Assembly: GCA_965199765.1 (NCBI GenBank)
Contig: CBDATC010000002.1
Coordinates: 558,001-622,000 of the forward strand
Direction of reading: 5' to 3'
From: JAPOXR01 sp965199765
Lineage (GTDB): Bacteria > Pseudomonadota > Alphaproteobacteria > Rhodobacterales > Rhodobacteraceae
Length of the DNA: 64,000 bases
Part shown: piece by piece, positions 1 through 9,200 of the stretch
How positions within the stretch are numbered: the stretch's first letter is position 1
Layout of the letters: every line of letters begins with the position of its first letter
The notes under the pieces: generated by a model
Told to the model about the DNA's origin: nothing
Database searches by the model: none
What the model saw: only the letters and a program-made list of their open reading frames with translations
Made by a program: the position numbers and the translations under genes

Positions 1-877
1 TTTGTTCTTTAAGTGAAATACAGTCATATCCAAATTCACTCCAACTGGGCGTTGCCGCTGAAGGAAAATTCATCGAAACAGCAGCATCTGCATCAGCCGA
101 GCAGAAACCGATCTGATCGCAGCTCTTGACCCCCGGCAAATTGAGCGCCAAATTTACCTTCGGCATGCGGGTCAGTGACCGCAAAATGAACCACGTGCCA
201 TCGATGCTTCTTCCGCCGAATGCCAAGACTCCTTCAAACACGGAAAGAGTGCCCAGATCAGGCGAATGGCCGAACATCAGGACACGTTCACCGGCTCTAA
301 CGGCTTCGCTGTCTCCAAATCTAACTGCAGTTAAGCCGTCTGCTTCGACTTTAAGCAGTGCGATTCCAGTCCTGGCATCAGAGCCAACGGTCCGTGCGTC
401 CAGCTTCCTGCCATCGAACAGTTCCACCTGCACGGATTCACTGTTTTCCACCAACTCCAGTGAGCTGACGACAAAACCCTCCGAATGCACGATAAACCCA
501 GTGCCGATTTTTGTGCTATATCGTGCCGAAATTTGATCAAATACTGGCATCATACAGCTTTTTTTCCCTATGCAGTCATAAAAATATGTCATCCCATCGT
601 GCTCAATCAAATCGTCATCGAACTCTATGATTCCCAATTCCAAATCTAAATCAAAAATCCCTGGAACCTCTTCTTTCTCGCTCGTGCTGCGTGTGACAGA
701 AATCTTGACAACCGACGGACGAAGCTCTTCGACAAAATCAACGATTGAAAAATCGTGACTTTGGTGCGCTGCTGCTGGACCACTGAAATACGCGGCTGAC
801 GTGACCAATGCTGATATGGCAACGACGAAACAAACCGTTCCGTCGAATACACGCCCTGGGTGCGAAACATTCAGCAT
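1..877 (-). CDS. Exported HtrA/DegP-like protein, probably catalytically inactive (3' end outside window)
   Basis: An open minus-strand frame begins at an ATG at 877 and runs off the window edge, so the C-terminus is missing. The N-terminus looks like a signal peptide: a hydrophobic stretch at about residues 14-32 followed by Ala-Ala-Ala-His near 36-39. From about residue 128 the sequence follows the HtrA trypsin-like fold, with GTGFIVHSEGFVVSS, then VELFDGRKLDARTVGSDART, then AVRFGDSEAVRAGERVLMFG. The position of the catalytic His (TNNHVV in DegP) is occupied by Glu141 within SSLELV. The catalytic Asp (RSDIAL) is Gly171 within RTGIAL. No GNSGG serine motif follows. By homology it would be periplasmic; without the triad it is more likely a binding or chaperone-like protein than a protease. 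A nearer ATG at 870 is in another frame. Confidence 0.7.
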   Translation of the reverse strand, partial: MLNVSHPGRVFDGTVCFVVAISALVTSAAYFSGPAAAHQSHDFSIVDFVEELRPSVVKISVTRSTSEKEEVPGIFDLDLELGIIEFDDDLIEHDGMTYFYDCIGKKSCMMPVFDQISARYSTKIGTGFIVHSEGFVVSSLELVENSESVQVELFDGRKLDARTVGSDARTGIALLKVEADGLTAVRFGDSEAVRAGERVLMFGHSPDLGTLSVFEGVLAFGGRSIDGTWFILRSLTRMPKVNLALNLPGVKSCDQIGFCSADADAAVSMNFPSAATPSWSEFGYDCISLKEQ

Positions 878-1030
878 TTCTATCTCCTCTTGCTGTTATC
901 GCATCTCGTCAATGCTGATGATCTGATCGGGATGCTGATATGTATCTAATCAGGTAAGATATACGCTGCAACCCATTGATTCAAATAAGAATTTCTTAAT
1001 GATACCGTATAGACTCTTTCGCACTTTCCA

Positions 1031-1455
1031 TCATGCGGCGGCGGCTCCGTTATGTTGAAGTTTCATCTCGCGCGGCGGATCCAAATTCATTTGCTTTCGT
1101 TTGATCCACTGAATGCCGGCGACGTGTTTCAACCTGGCCGCAGCCAGGTGGAGACAGGATTGACCATCGGGAAAGGCCCCATCGACCCTGGTCCGTCTTC
1201 GAATTTCCTTCATCAGCCGTTCCAGCGGATTGTTCATCCCGACTTTGCGCCGATGGCTGTCGGGGAAGCTGTAACAGCTGAGCGTCTTCTGGATCTTCTC
1301 TTCGTCCGGATCAGCCGCCTTGTTCAACCTCTAGGAACGCAGTCCGGCAACCACAGCCCCGGCTTTTCCCGCAGCTGTTTCCCAGCCTTGGTAACCAAGG
1401 ATAATTTGCGCAACGCACTTCTTGGCCAGAGCCGCCTTTTCCGATTCTCAAGCGT
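1031..1455 (-). pseudogene. IS256-family transposase remnant (C-terminal part)
   Basis: The minus strand encodes the typical C-terminus of IS256/Mutator transposases: NNPLERLMKEIRRRTRVDGA, then FPDGQSCLHLAAARLKHVAG. Reading back toward the 5' side, the same frame carries transposase-like sequence (KKCVAQIILGYQGW and VVAGLRS) but is cut by an in-frame TAG just before RLNKAADPDEE and by another stop near 1450. The whole N-terminal half, including the first catalytic residues, is absent and the match fades before holC. This is a decayed mobile-element fragment, not an active IS. I saw no terminal inverted repeats. A fragment from the other end of a similar transposase lies at 20602-20787. Confidence 0.75.
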
Positions 1456-1491
1456 CCATCGAAGACGACTTTATTACGCTGACACCATAAA

Positions 1492-1971
1492 TCAGACAGA
1501 TGCAGCTGTCGCATTCTTCTCCGCGACCTTACTCCAGCGGCCGCCGATTTCCTGCCAATACTGAACATACAAACCGGCCTTTGCCATCTTGGACCAGAGG
1601 CTGCGAGCCGAATCAAGTTCATCGGACCGGTCACCACAGAATACAAGTGAAATCCGTCGCCAGTGATCCGTTTCGGCAGGTGCCAGCTCCGCACCGTCAA
1701 ACATAAAGAGGAATTCAGCACCATTCAAACGTGTTGGCTGCAAAGAAAGCAAAATCGGCTGTTCGGAAGCGAATGGCTTGCCCGCCACGCCGTGCGGCAA
1801 AAAGTCATCTTTTGGTGAGATCCACAAATCACTATCCATCTTTGCCAATGCGGATTCGTTTCCCGCTAGAAGCAAGACTTTCCAGCCTGCTGCTAATGAC
1901 TTCTGCAGCAATCTTCGCATGACCCGAAACAACCGCTCTTGATTGGTGTGATAAAAAAAGATCTCGGTCAC
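1492..1971 (-). CDS. holC: DNA polymerase III subunit chi
   Basis: This 159-residue protein starts VTEIFFYHTNQERLFRVMRR, matching the HolC opening (T-E-I-x-F-Y-H followed by a long amphipathic helix). The segment GWKVLLLAGNESALAKMDSDLWIS and the conserved region around residues 65-80 also fit the chi family. Chi links the clamp-loader psi subunit to SSB at the replication fork. The GTG start at 1971-1969 overlaps the pepA stop in a GTGA arrangement, so the pair is translationally coupled; pepA-holC adjacency is common in proteobacteria. A longer upstream reading exists but lies inside pepA in another frame. The gene ends about 40 bases before the transposase remnant, so the insertion may have replaced whatever followed. 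Confidence 0.85.
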   Translation of the reverse strand: MTEIFFYHTNQERLFRVMRRLLQKSLAAGWKVLLLAGNESALAKMDSDLWISPKDDFLPHGVAGKPFASEQPILLSLQPTRLNGAEFLFMFDGAELAPAETDHWRRISLVFCGDRSDELDSARSLWSKMAKAGLYVQYWQEIGGRWSKVAEKNATAASV

Positions 1972-3440
1972 TCCGTCTCCCACTCCGAGCAAATCATTCG
2001 GTTTAGTGAAGCAACCCCCCATCCGGTTGCCCCCTTGGGCGCAAATGCCGAAGCTTTCTCCAGCGACGCTACGCCTGCGATGTCCAGATGCATCCAAGGA
2101 ATGCCGGGTTTTATGAATTTTTGCAGGAATTGAGCGGCCGTAACGGCCCCAGCATATCGGCCGCCCACATTCTTAAAGTCGGCAATGCGCGAATCCAGCA
2201 TCTCGTCATAGGCCTGGCCCAAAGGCATGCGCCAAACACTTTCACCCTCCTTCATGGCCGCGGCATGAAATTTCTTCCACAATGCGGCGTCATTCGAAAA
2301 AGCTCCTGCCATCTCGTGTCCGAGACTGACAATTATCGCTCCGGTCAGCGTTGCCAAATCAATTATGGCCGCCGGTTTGAACTGCTCCTGCGCGTACCAA
2401 AGCAAATCGGCGAGCACCAATCTGCCTTCGGCATCGGTATTGATGACCTCAACCGTGCTGCCCTTCAGTGTGCGCACCACATCCCCCGGACGCTGGGAGG
2501 TGCCGTCCGGCATATTCTCGACCAAACCGACAATACCCGTGACACTGGCCGTTGATTTCCGCCGCGCTAAAGTGCGCATAACCCCAGCGACAACCCCCGC
2601 CCCAGCCATGTCCATTGTCATCTGTTCCATCCTGGCAGCGGGCTTCATCGAAATTCCGCCAGTATCGAAAACAACACCTTTGCCGACGAGTGCCAGACGT
2701 CTGGCGGATCCACCATTCCAATGCATAACAGCCACACGGGACATACTGGACGACCCCTGTCCAACTGCAAGCAGCGCCCGCATTCCCATGGCTTGCAATT
2801 CAACTTCGTCTAAAATTTTTACCTCGACGCCCAGGTCGCGAAGACCTGTGATCCGCGAAGCGAACTCATCCGTCGTCAATACATTGGCGGGTTCGTTGAC
2901 CAGATCACGGGTCCAGTGCACGCCTTCGGCGACCGCGCTGAGCTTCGCATACCTAGATTCCGAATCTCTTCGTCTCGGCACAAAGAACGTAAATTCCTTC
3001 GAAGGCTGATCGTCTGCTTTCTGCTCCTTGTGCCGTCGAAAGCGATAACTCCGCAATGAGGCTCCAAATGCAATGTTGTCGATTCCATTGACATCCGCAC
3101 CAATCACCCAACAATTTGATGATCTGGTCATTTTCGCAATGGTCGCTCCCGCTTTCCGGGCTGTGGCTGCATCCGGTTTCTTCGGCAGCTTCAAAATAAG
3201 AATTGCCGCGCCGCTAATGCCGGCAGGAAAAGCCATGCGTATGGCGTTTCCATTTTCCAATTTGTCAAATTCCGGACTTTCAACACAGCGTTGGACCGCG
3301 CTATGGCACGCCGCATCAATTCGCTTCGCCGATTTAAACAACTTGCCATGCGGTTTAGCGAAAACAACAACTTCCCCGGTCAACAGATGCTCCGATACGT
3401 CGGTTAAGTCCTCAAATTTAATGGCGGCATGATCTGACAC
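1968..3440 (-). CDS. pepA: Leucyl aminopeptidase (M17 family)
   Basis: The 490-residue product is a cytosolic M17 metallo-aminopeptidase that removes N-terminal residues from peptides. Visible hallmarks are VGKGVVFDTGGISMKPA (metal-binding Lys/Asp) around residues 250-270 and the family signature NTDAEGRLVLADLL around 330-345. The variable N-terminal domain covers about the first 170 residues. Length is normal for the family. The start is a GTG at 3440 with GGGAG upstream; the next in-frame Met would lose conserved N-domain sequence. It is followed with a short overlap by holC and is divergent from lptF, with a 133-base shared upstream region. In some bacteria PepA homologues also bind DNA, but nothing here tests that. 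Confidence 0.95.
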   Translation of the reverse strand: MSDHAAIKFEDLTDVSEHLLTGEVVVFAKPHGKLFKSAKRIDAACHSAVQRCVESPEFDKLENGNAIRMAFPAGISGAAILILKLPKKPDAATARKAGATIAKMTRSSNCWVIGADVNGIDNIAFGASLRSYRFRRHKEQKADDQPSKEFTFFVPRRRDSESRYAKLSAVAEGVHWTRDLVNEPANVLTTDEFASRITGLRDLGVEVKILDEVELQAMGMRALLAVGQGSSSMSRVAVMHWNGGSARRLALVGKGVVFDTGGISMKPAARMEQMTMDMAGAGVVAGVMRTLARRKSTASVTGIVGLVENMPDGTSQRPGDVVRTLKGSTVEVINTDAEGRLVLADLLWYAQEQFKPAAIIDLATLTGAIIVSLGHEMAGAFSNDAALWKKFHAAAMKEGESVWRMPLGQAYDEMLDSRIADFKNVGGRYAGAVTAAQFLQKFIKPGIPWMHLDIAGVASLEKASAFAPKGATGWGVASLNRMICSEWETE

Positions 3441-3573
3441 TGCTACAACTACTCCCTAAATCAGCGGCCGATGATTGACGCTGGGTGTTGGCATGATGTC
3501 TTGACGCTACACTTCCCAAGGACAATTTGCTAGATGCCTATTCTGAGCAAGAGGGATTTAAGGGCAGAATTCA

Positions 3574-4689
3574 TTGGCAAGATATGACGCCTTCGTGATC
3601 GAACGGTTATTGCTCGTGTTTGGCCTTATATTAGGCGTGCTCGTCGCGCTAAACTGGATCAATCTGGCGATCCGCGGATTCTCGGATTTTCTTGCAGACG
3701 CTCAATCAATCGGTATTTTTTTTCAATACGCGCTGTATGTGCTGCCGAACTCGATTTATCGGACACTGGCCTTGGCCGCCTTTGCCGCATCCGTCTATGT
3801 GGCCTACAGAATGTATGCAGACCAGGAAATGTCGGTCCTGCATGCCGCTGGAGTTACCCCTGCCCGGCTGATGATGCCGTTCGTCATGTTCGGCGTGCTG
3901 TCAATGGTGTTGACATCGGTACTGGTGCACGAAGTCGTTCCGGACAGCCGCGCTAGCGAAGCGGGTCTCCGGGTGCGCGTCCAATCAGACATATCGCAGA
4001 TCCGCATCAGAACCGGGAAGTTTCTGTTTCCTATGGACCGTGCCGCGGTATTTGCCGAGGATGTGACGGAAGCTGGACAATCGAAGAATTTATTCATTCA
4101 CTACGTTACGAAGGAAAGAAACGAGGTCACATACTTCGCCGAGAACGCTGAACTCAGCCGCAGCGGCGAAGACACACTTCTCAATCTCAATTCGGGGCAT
4201 ATCCAGATTTGGGAGTACAATACCAAACAGATCAGAAGTTTAAACTTCGATTCCATAAGATTTAACTTGTCTGAGCTCAGCCGAGAAAGAGTATTCGTTC
4301 CCCTGCGCATACAGATGCAGAATACCGTAAGGCTGATGAAACAGCTCTATGGCAACAATGCCGTAGAAGACCACTTGGAACAGCAGATCAAGATCGAAGT
4401 CTATCGACGCATCGCCTTGGCTTTAGCGGCGGCCCTTTTTCCAATTCTCGGCGCCGCAGCGCTTGTGGCCGGAAACGCGCGCGGACAGAAAACTCTTCCC
4501 GTTGCTTTGGCGTTTATCGCAGTCATTGTTTTGTACCTGTTGGCAGAGGCAATTCGCGATAAGGCCCGCGCGGGCAGCTTCCCTCCCGAAACACTCTTCG
4601 CTCCAGCTGCAATTGCCACGGTTATGTCGCTTATATTGGTGGCGTCAGCGATGTCTTTCTCTAAACCCGTCAACAAAAAAAGAGGATAG
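3574..4689 (+). CDS. lptF: LPS export ABC transporter permease LptF
   Basis: LptF is one of the two inner-membrane permeases of the LptB2FGC extractor that moves lipopolysaccharide out of the inner membrane. The product (371 residues) opens ARYDAFVIERLLLVFGLILG, matching the family start, with N-terminal membrane segments to about residue 120, a periplasmic jellyroll region in the middle (about 120-265), and C-terminal membrane segments from about 280. The start is a TTG at 3574; a nearby ATG at 3583 is in another frame. It leads a co-directional run lptF-lptG-lptD-surA-pdxA-rsmA with gaps of 0-20 bases or short overlaps. A weak promoter-like TTGACG sits at 3501-3506 in the pepA-lptF divergent region. 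Confidence 0.93.
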   Translation: MARYDAFVIERLLLVFGLILGVLVALNWINLAIRGFSDFLADAQSIGIFFQYALYVLPNSIYRTLALAAFAASVYVAYRMYADQEMSVLHAAGVTPARLMMPFVMFGVLSMVLTSVLVHEVVPDSRASEAGLRVRVQSDISQIRIRTGKFLFPMDRAAVFAEDVTEAGQSKNLFIHYVTKERNEVTYFAENAELSRSGEDTLLNLNSGHIQIWEYNTKQIRSLNFDSIRFNLSELSRERVFVPLRIQMQNTVRLMKQLYGNNAVEDHLEQQIKIEVYRRIALALAAALFPILGAAALVAGNARGQKTLPVALAFIAVIVLYLLAEAIRDKARAGSFPPETLFAPAAIATVMSLILVASAMSFSKPVNKKRG

Positions 4690-4693
4690 TATC

Positions 4694-5851
4694 TTGATTA
4701 TTGGTCTTTATTTGACCCGTAAGTATCTGTTGGCGCTGTTCGTGATTTCGATGTCCATCCTGTCGCTGATCTTCCTTATCGAATTCGAAACACAATTTTC
4801 CACTTTGTCCGATCAGGATGTGACTTTCGGTCAAACAGCTAAACTGGCGCTGCTGATCACACCGCAAAAAATGGAAAAATTTTTGCCCGCCATATTCGCG
4901 TTTTCAGCATTGTGGATGTCCATCCGGCTGGGTGTTCTCAATGAAATCACCGTGATCCGCTCATCTGGCATGGCAGGAATGTTTGCCCTGCTCGCCCCGA
5001 CGGTCATGGCGTTCATTATCGGGGTTTTGCTTACTGGTCTGATCACTCCCGCGGGTGCGCTGATGGCCAAGAGGCAAAACCAAATCATCAGCGCCATGCT
5101 TGGAGAAAAGAACCAGGTCTTTTTGGAAAGCAGCGGCTTCTTCTGGTTTCGTCAGGTTTTGGAAGGCCGCCAGACAATGGTGCGGGCTTCCAAAACTAAT
5201 AGAGGCATGACCTATGAGGATATCCATGTGTTCATGTTCGATGAAAACGGGCATCTGAGTGAACGAATTTATGCCAAAGCCGCTACTCTGTTCGACGATC
5301 TGAATGACAGCAGCGTCGAGCTGCGCATCGGATACAGTTTTGAATCAGAATCTTCCCCCGGACTCTGCCTGTACGACTATCGGATCTGGCAGGTCAAAAG
5401 CAACGCGACCGAACCTGCAGCAAATGCATCAGCGGTGCCGGTGGCCTGCTTTGAAATGGAGCTGACCGCGCAGGAGATCAGAGACAGTTTGGACCCGCCT
5501 CAGCTTATTCCATTCTGGCAGCTTTCATCACAGATCGCCAGCTTAGATCTTTCGGGTTTTTCTTCCACCGCGCACCGGGTGTTCATGCATGGACAATTGG
5601 CAAAGCCGCTTCTGCTTGCTGCCATGGTGCTCATCGGCAGTGCTTTGACATTGCGGCATACACACACTTTGAATCTATTTTCCGCAACACTCGCCACCAC
5701 CCTTTGCACACTTTTGATTGTTTTTGTACATGATTTTGCCAGAATATTGGGAGAGGCTGAGACCATTCCTGCTGCTGCAGCGGCTTGGACCACACCGGTG
5801 GCGGCAGCGTTGCTGGCAATCGGTACGCTGTCATATCTTGAAGGAAAATAG
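4694..5851 (+). CDS. lptG: LPS export ABC transporter permease LptG
   Basis: This is the partner permease of LptF (385 residues from a TTG start at 4694, four bases after the lptF stop). The frame is open much further upstream, to about 4463, but that part overlaps lptF; the protein from 4694 begins LIIGLYLTRKYLLALFVISM, the usual LptG opening. Membrane segments lie near residues 12-35, 60-80 and 95-125, with a periplasmic domain in the middle and a C-terminal cluster of helices from about 300. Known role: works with LptF, LptC and LptB to feed LPS to the periplasmic bridge. No lptB or lptC is in the window. Confidence 0.92.
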   Translation: MIIGLYLTRKYLLALFVISMSILSLIFLIEFETQFSTLSDQDVTFGQTAKLALLITPQKMEKFLPAIFAFSALWMSIRLGVLNEITVIRSSGMAGMFALLAPTVMAFIIGVLLTGLITPAGALMAKRQNQIISAMLGEKNQVFLESSGFFWFRQVLEGRQTMVRASKTNRGMTYEDIHVFMFDENGHLSERIYAKAATLFDDLNDSSVELRIGYSFESESSPGLCLYDYRIWQVKSNATEPAANASAVPVACFEMELTAQEIRDSLDPPQLIPFWQLSSQIASLDLSGFSSTAHRVFMHGQLAKPLLLAAMVLIGSALTLRHTHTLNLFSATLATTLCTLLIVFVHDFARILGEAETIPAAAAAWTTPVAAALLAIGTLSYLEGK

Positions 5852-7969
5852 TTGCGGATACTGGTACTCGCAATTCTGGGGGGAATGTTGATGTTCGGCG
5901 CCGCTATTGCCGACGAGCGAGCTACCATCCTTGCCGACAAGATCAGTTTCAGCGAACAGAAAAATCAGCTCACAGCCGTCGGCAGCGTAGAAGTTTATTT
6001 TCAAGACAAGCTGCTGCAGACAGACAGCATCACCTACACAAGCGGTGTGATCACCGCGGAAGGCCCACTCACGCTGACCGATTCCACAGGAAGCATCCTG
6101 CTTGCCAATTATGCGCTGCTCGACACCGAATTCAAGAGCGGTGTCTTAGAAGGAGTAGAGATGCTGCTCGACGGCAGGTTCCATATCGTCGGTGAATCTT
6201 TGGAAATTGAAAAGGGACGCTATGTTCTTGTGCGGGGTGCTCAAGCGACAACCTGCCAAACTTGTCAACCTGATCAATCCCCACCATGGCACTTCCGTGC
6301 CAGAACGATTGTTCATGATCGGGTTGCCAAGAAATTGTACCTGCGCAATGCACAATTCGTTCTCGGTGATATTCCTCTCCTGAATATTCCGTCCATCAGC
6401 CTTCCCGATCCGACTGTCCAACGAACCAGCGGTTTTCTTTTACCTAAAGTGCGCTATTCGGATACAAATGGATTAACGGTCGGCATACCATATTTTCGTG
6501 TTCTCGAAGATCATTCCGATTTCACACTAACCCCTAACCTGAACAATAGGTCAAAACATTATTTGGGGTTTGAAGCACGCCAGCGATTTACGGATGGCTG
6601 GATTGATCTGAGAGGATCCTTCGGTTCGGGACATGATCATGAGAAGAGTTTGCGCGGTCACCTCGAAGCTGAAGGTGAATGGAAAATCGGATCAGGCTAT
6701 GAATTGTCATTTTTCGGCATCAAGCCATCGGATCCCAGCTATCTTAATGCATTTGGCATCTTATCGGACAACTCCCTGTGGAGTCGCGCATCGGTGACTC
6801 GACGGACAAAATCGAGCTTTTTCGAAGGCGAAAGCATTTGGGTGCAGCATTTGGATAGCCAAGTGGCGGGCATGAATCATTCGCATCGCATTAATCAAAT
6901 CAACTGGCGCGGCCGCCGTCAGATTCAGGGTTTGGGCGGAACTGCCGGACTTTCCGTCGGCGCATTATGGTTTGACAGGATTGACAACCGCGTTGGTCAG
7001 CCCAACAATATCGAACGCATCTCGACAACTGCGGACTGGACAAGGCAATGGATCGCAGGAAACGGTTTGTCGATTGTCGCCGAGGCTCGGGTCACTGTTG
7101 CAAGCTACGCTGTTGATCCCAGCACAACACTCTATCAAACCCGAACGACCAAAACCTCAAACACCGCCTCACTCGACCTCAGTTGGCCACTGATAAGAAG
7201 CTACGAAAATGGACGGGATCTCTTGGAGCCATTTATGCAAATGGTTCGGACAAAGGACGACTCCACACCGTTGGTCCCGAATGAAGACAGCGTATTCGTT
7301 GAGTTTGATGAAACGAATCTCCGGTCTATTGACAGGCTGTCAGGCGACGACCGCAATGAGGACGGTCTGCGTGTGAACGCCGGCTTGAAGCTCACAAGAC
7401 AAGTTTTTGATTCCTATGATGCCGAACTGCTGATCGGACGAGTGTTCAGAACAAAGGCGACAAACCAGTTCAACGAGGCAACCGGCCTCTCCGGCCGACA
7501 TTCGGATTTCGTGGCCTCGGCCGATCTTGAATTTCACAACGGCGTCGGACTGCGGCAAAGTTTGGTTGCCGATGCCGATCTGGATGTCTCGAAATCGACC
7601 TCTTCAATTTCAATTGATCGTAAGGACTTCGGACTCCAGCTGGGTTATAGCACGCTTATTGAAGATACAGCCGAAGGCATGACCGGCGATTCCGAATCTA
7701 TAATCGCCGCCGTTGAAATGCGGCTGAACGAGGGATGGTCGCTCGTGTCGAACTTGGAATATGATTTTGATAGGATCACCGGCAGTTCGGTTGGGATTGG
7801 AATCAAATATTCTCAAAATTGTCTTGATTTTGCGGCAGCGATCGAACATGAACTGTCGACGGCAGCGACACCGCAGTCAAACAACAAATTGAGTCTTTCC
7901 CTGTCGCTTGGCGGATTTCGTTCTGCCGGTCCATCCGCCTCATCCGCAACAGCTGCCTGTCCAGGCTGA
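5852..7969 (+). CDS. lptD: LPS assembly outer-membrane protein LptD
   Basis: LptD is the outer-membrane beta-barrel that, with LptE, inserts LPS into the outer leaflet. The 705-residue product starts at a TTG immediately after the lptG stop, with a signal peptide (about residues 1-20, ending GAAIA-DE). An OstA-type N-terminal domain follows (ATILADKISFSEQKNQLTAV), then the barrel, with the family motif SGFLLPKVRYSDTNGLTVG around residue 195. Cysteines occur in TTCQTCQ near 135 and near the C-terminus (NCLDF, and ACPG at the end), in line with the inter-domain disulfides known in LptD, though the spacing differs from E. coli. SurA, the chaperone that helps fold LptD, is encoded directly downstream. 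Confidence 0.92.
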   Translation: MRILVLAILGGMLMFGAAIADERATILADKISFSEQKNQLTAVGSVEVYFQDKLLQTDSITYTSGVITAEGPLTLTDSTGSILLANYALLDTEFKSGVLEGVEMLLDGRFHIVGESLEIEKGRYVLVRGAQATTCQTCQPDQSPPWHFRARTIVHDRVAKKLYLRNAQFVLGDIPLLNIPSISLPDPTVQRTSGFLLPKVRYSDTNGLTVGIPYFRVLEDHSDFTLTPNLNNRSKHYLGFEARQRFTDGWIDLRGSFGSGHDHEKSLRGHLEAEGEWKIGSGYELSFFGIKPSDPSYLNAFGILSDNSLWSRASVTRRTKSSFFEGESIWVQHLDSQVAGMNHSHRINQINWRGRRQIQGLGGTAGLSVGALWFDRIDNRVGQPNNIERISTTADWTRQWIAGNGLSIVAEARVTVASYAVDPSTTLYQTRTTKTSNTASLDLSWPLIRSYENGRDLLEPFMQMVRTKDDSTPLVPNEDSVFVEFDETNLRSIDRLSGDDRNEDGLRVNAGLKLTRQVFDSYDAELLIGRVFRTKATNQFNEATGLSGRHSDFVASADLEFHNGVGLRQSLVADADLDVSKSTSSISIDRKDFGLQLGYSTLIEDTAEGMTGDSESIIAAVEMRLNEGWSLVSNLEYDFDRITGSSVGIGIKYSQNCLDFAAAIEHELSTAATPQSNNKLSLSLSLGGFRSAGPSASSATAACPG

Positions 7970-7989
7970 CTTTTGGAGCATATCTCATC

Positions 7990-9198
7990 ATGATTTTCAG
8001 ATACATTACTGCTATCGCAGCATTCTGTATGTTCACACTTGGCGGCGAATCCCAGGCTAATCCTTTCCAGACCGCGATAACTGTGAACGGAATCGGAATC
8101 AGCAATTACGAAATCGAGCAGCGGACACAGCTCCTTCGAGCGCTCGGCAACAGGGGATCGCAGCGAAAACAGGCAGAGGAAGCGCTGATTTCCGAGATCC
8201 TTTATAATCAGGAGGCCAAACGCAGAGAGATTACGGTCTCTGATATCGAAATCGAGGCCGGGATGACGGAGTATGCGGCTCGCGCCAACCTCTCAACGGA
8301 TCAGTTTTTGCGAGAAGTCGGCAAATTCGGCGTCAATTCAGAGAGCTTTCGCTCATTCATCAGCGCAGGAGTCGCATGGCGCAAAACCATAAATGAAAGC
8401 TTTCGTGGAGTTGCGGAGGACGTTAATCTGACCGAAGTTGAAAAGGCGTTCGCGTTCCTGCCTCGACAGACGGTAACTTCGGTGCGCCTGTCGGAAATCG
8501 CTCTTTCGCTCCGGCCCGCGGCGGCCGACCAAAGCAGGGAAATCGCTGCGCAGATATCCAGCTCAGTCAAATCGGCGAGAGAGTTCGCTGAAGTCGCTAG
8601 ATCGCTCTCGATTGCAACCAGCCGAGATGATGGCGGCGCAATCGGCTGGGTTTCGCTGGTGCGTCTGCCCGCCGCCGTCCGATCCGCAATCGAAAGAACG
8701 CCGATCGGGCAAATTACGCAGCCCATTGCCTCCAACAACGCATTATTTGTTTTCTTCAAACACGAACAAAGAGAAGTAGAAAGCTCCGGCGTGCCGATAG
8801 CCCTTACCTATTCGGTTTTGAGAATTCCAAGCCAAGGCGGCGGTGCCGCGCGGGAACAGGCAAGCCAGCTGCGCGCCAAAGTTGACTCGTGTCCCGACCT
8901 TCGCTCCGAGGCGCGGCGGTATCCGCGGGGTTCCTATATCACAAACACTGTTTCAGCGACTGAAGACAGCGGCCGCTACAGCTTGGAATTGGCAAAACTT
9001 GATAATGGAGAGCTCGCCGTGCTGCCGATTGAAGGAACCGATGCGGTCGAATTGCTCATGCTTTGTGAAAGAAAGGCGAGTTTCGATGGCGAGACAGCCC
9101 GCAGCCTCTTGGATCAGCGGCGCAACAGGGCCCTTGAGGACAACGCCAGAATATTGCTCGGGAAACTTCGCGGCACAGCGCATATCACCTATCACTGA
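7990..9198 (+). CDS. surA: Periplasmic chaperone / peptidyl-prolyl isomerase SurA
   Basis: The 402-residue protein has an N-terminal signal peptide (about residues 1-22), a SurA_N chaperone domain opening TAITVNGIGISNYEIEQRTQ, and a parvulin-type domain near residues 170-265, recognisable from VRLSEIAL, ATSRDDGGAIGWVSL and a proline isomerase end pattern. A second parvulin-like module is degenerate, as in many alphaproteobacterial SurA proteins. It escorts unfolded outer-membrane proteins, and placement right after lptD matches its known client. The start ATG at 7990 has GGAG about 12 bases upstream. pdxA begins two bases after its stop, indicating co-transcription. Confidence 0.88.
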   Translation: MIFRYITAIAAFCMFTLGGESQANPFQTAITVNGIGISNYEIEQRTQLLRALGNRGSQRKQAEEALISEILYNQEAKRREITVSDIEIEAGMTEYAARANLSTDQFLREVGKFGVNSESFRSFISAGVAWRKTINESFRGVAEDVNLTEVEKAFAFLPRQTVTSVRLSEIALSLRPAAADQSREIAAQISSSVKSAREFAEVARSLSIATSRDDGGAIGWVSLVRLPAAVRSAIERTPIGQITQPIASNNALFVFFKHEQREVESSGVPIALTYSVLRIPSQGGGAAREQASQLRAKVDSCPDLRSEARRYPRGSYITNTVSATEDSGRYSLELAKLDNGELAVLPIEGTDAVELLMLCERKASFDGETARSLLDQRRNRALEDNARILLGKLRGTAHITYH

Positions 9199-9200
9199 TC

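Noticed and set aside
126..536. Plus-strand open frame of 136 codons
   Set aside because: It is the complement of the HtrA-like gene, which has a signal peptide, ribosome binding site and recognisable family blocks on the minus strand.
1052..1564. Plus-strand open frame of 170 codons
   Set aside because: It runs antisense to the transposase remnant and the holC end; no protein-like motif.
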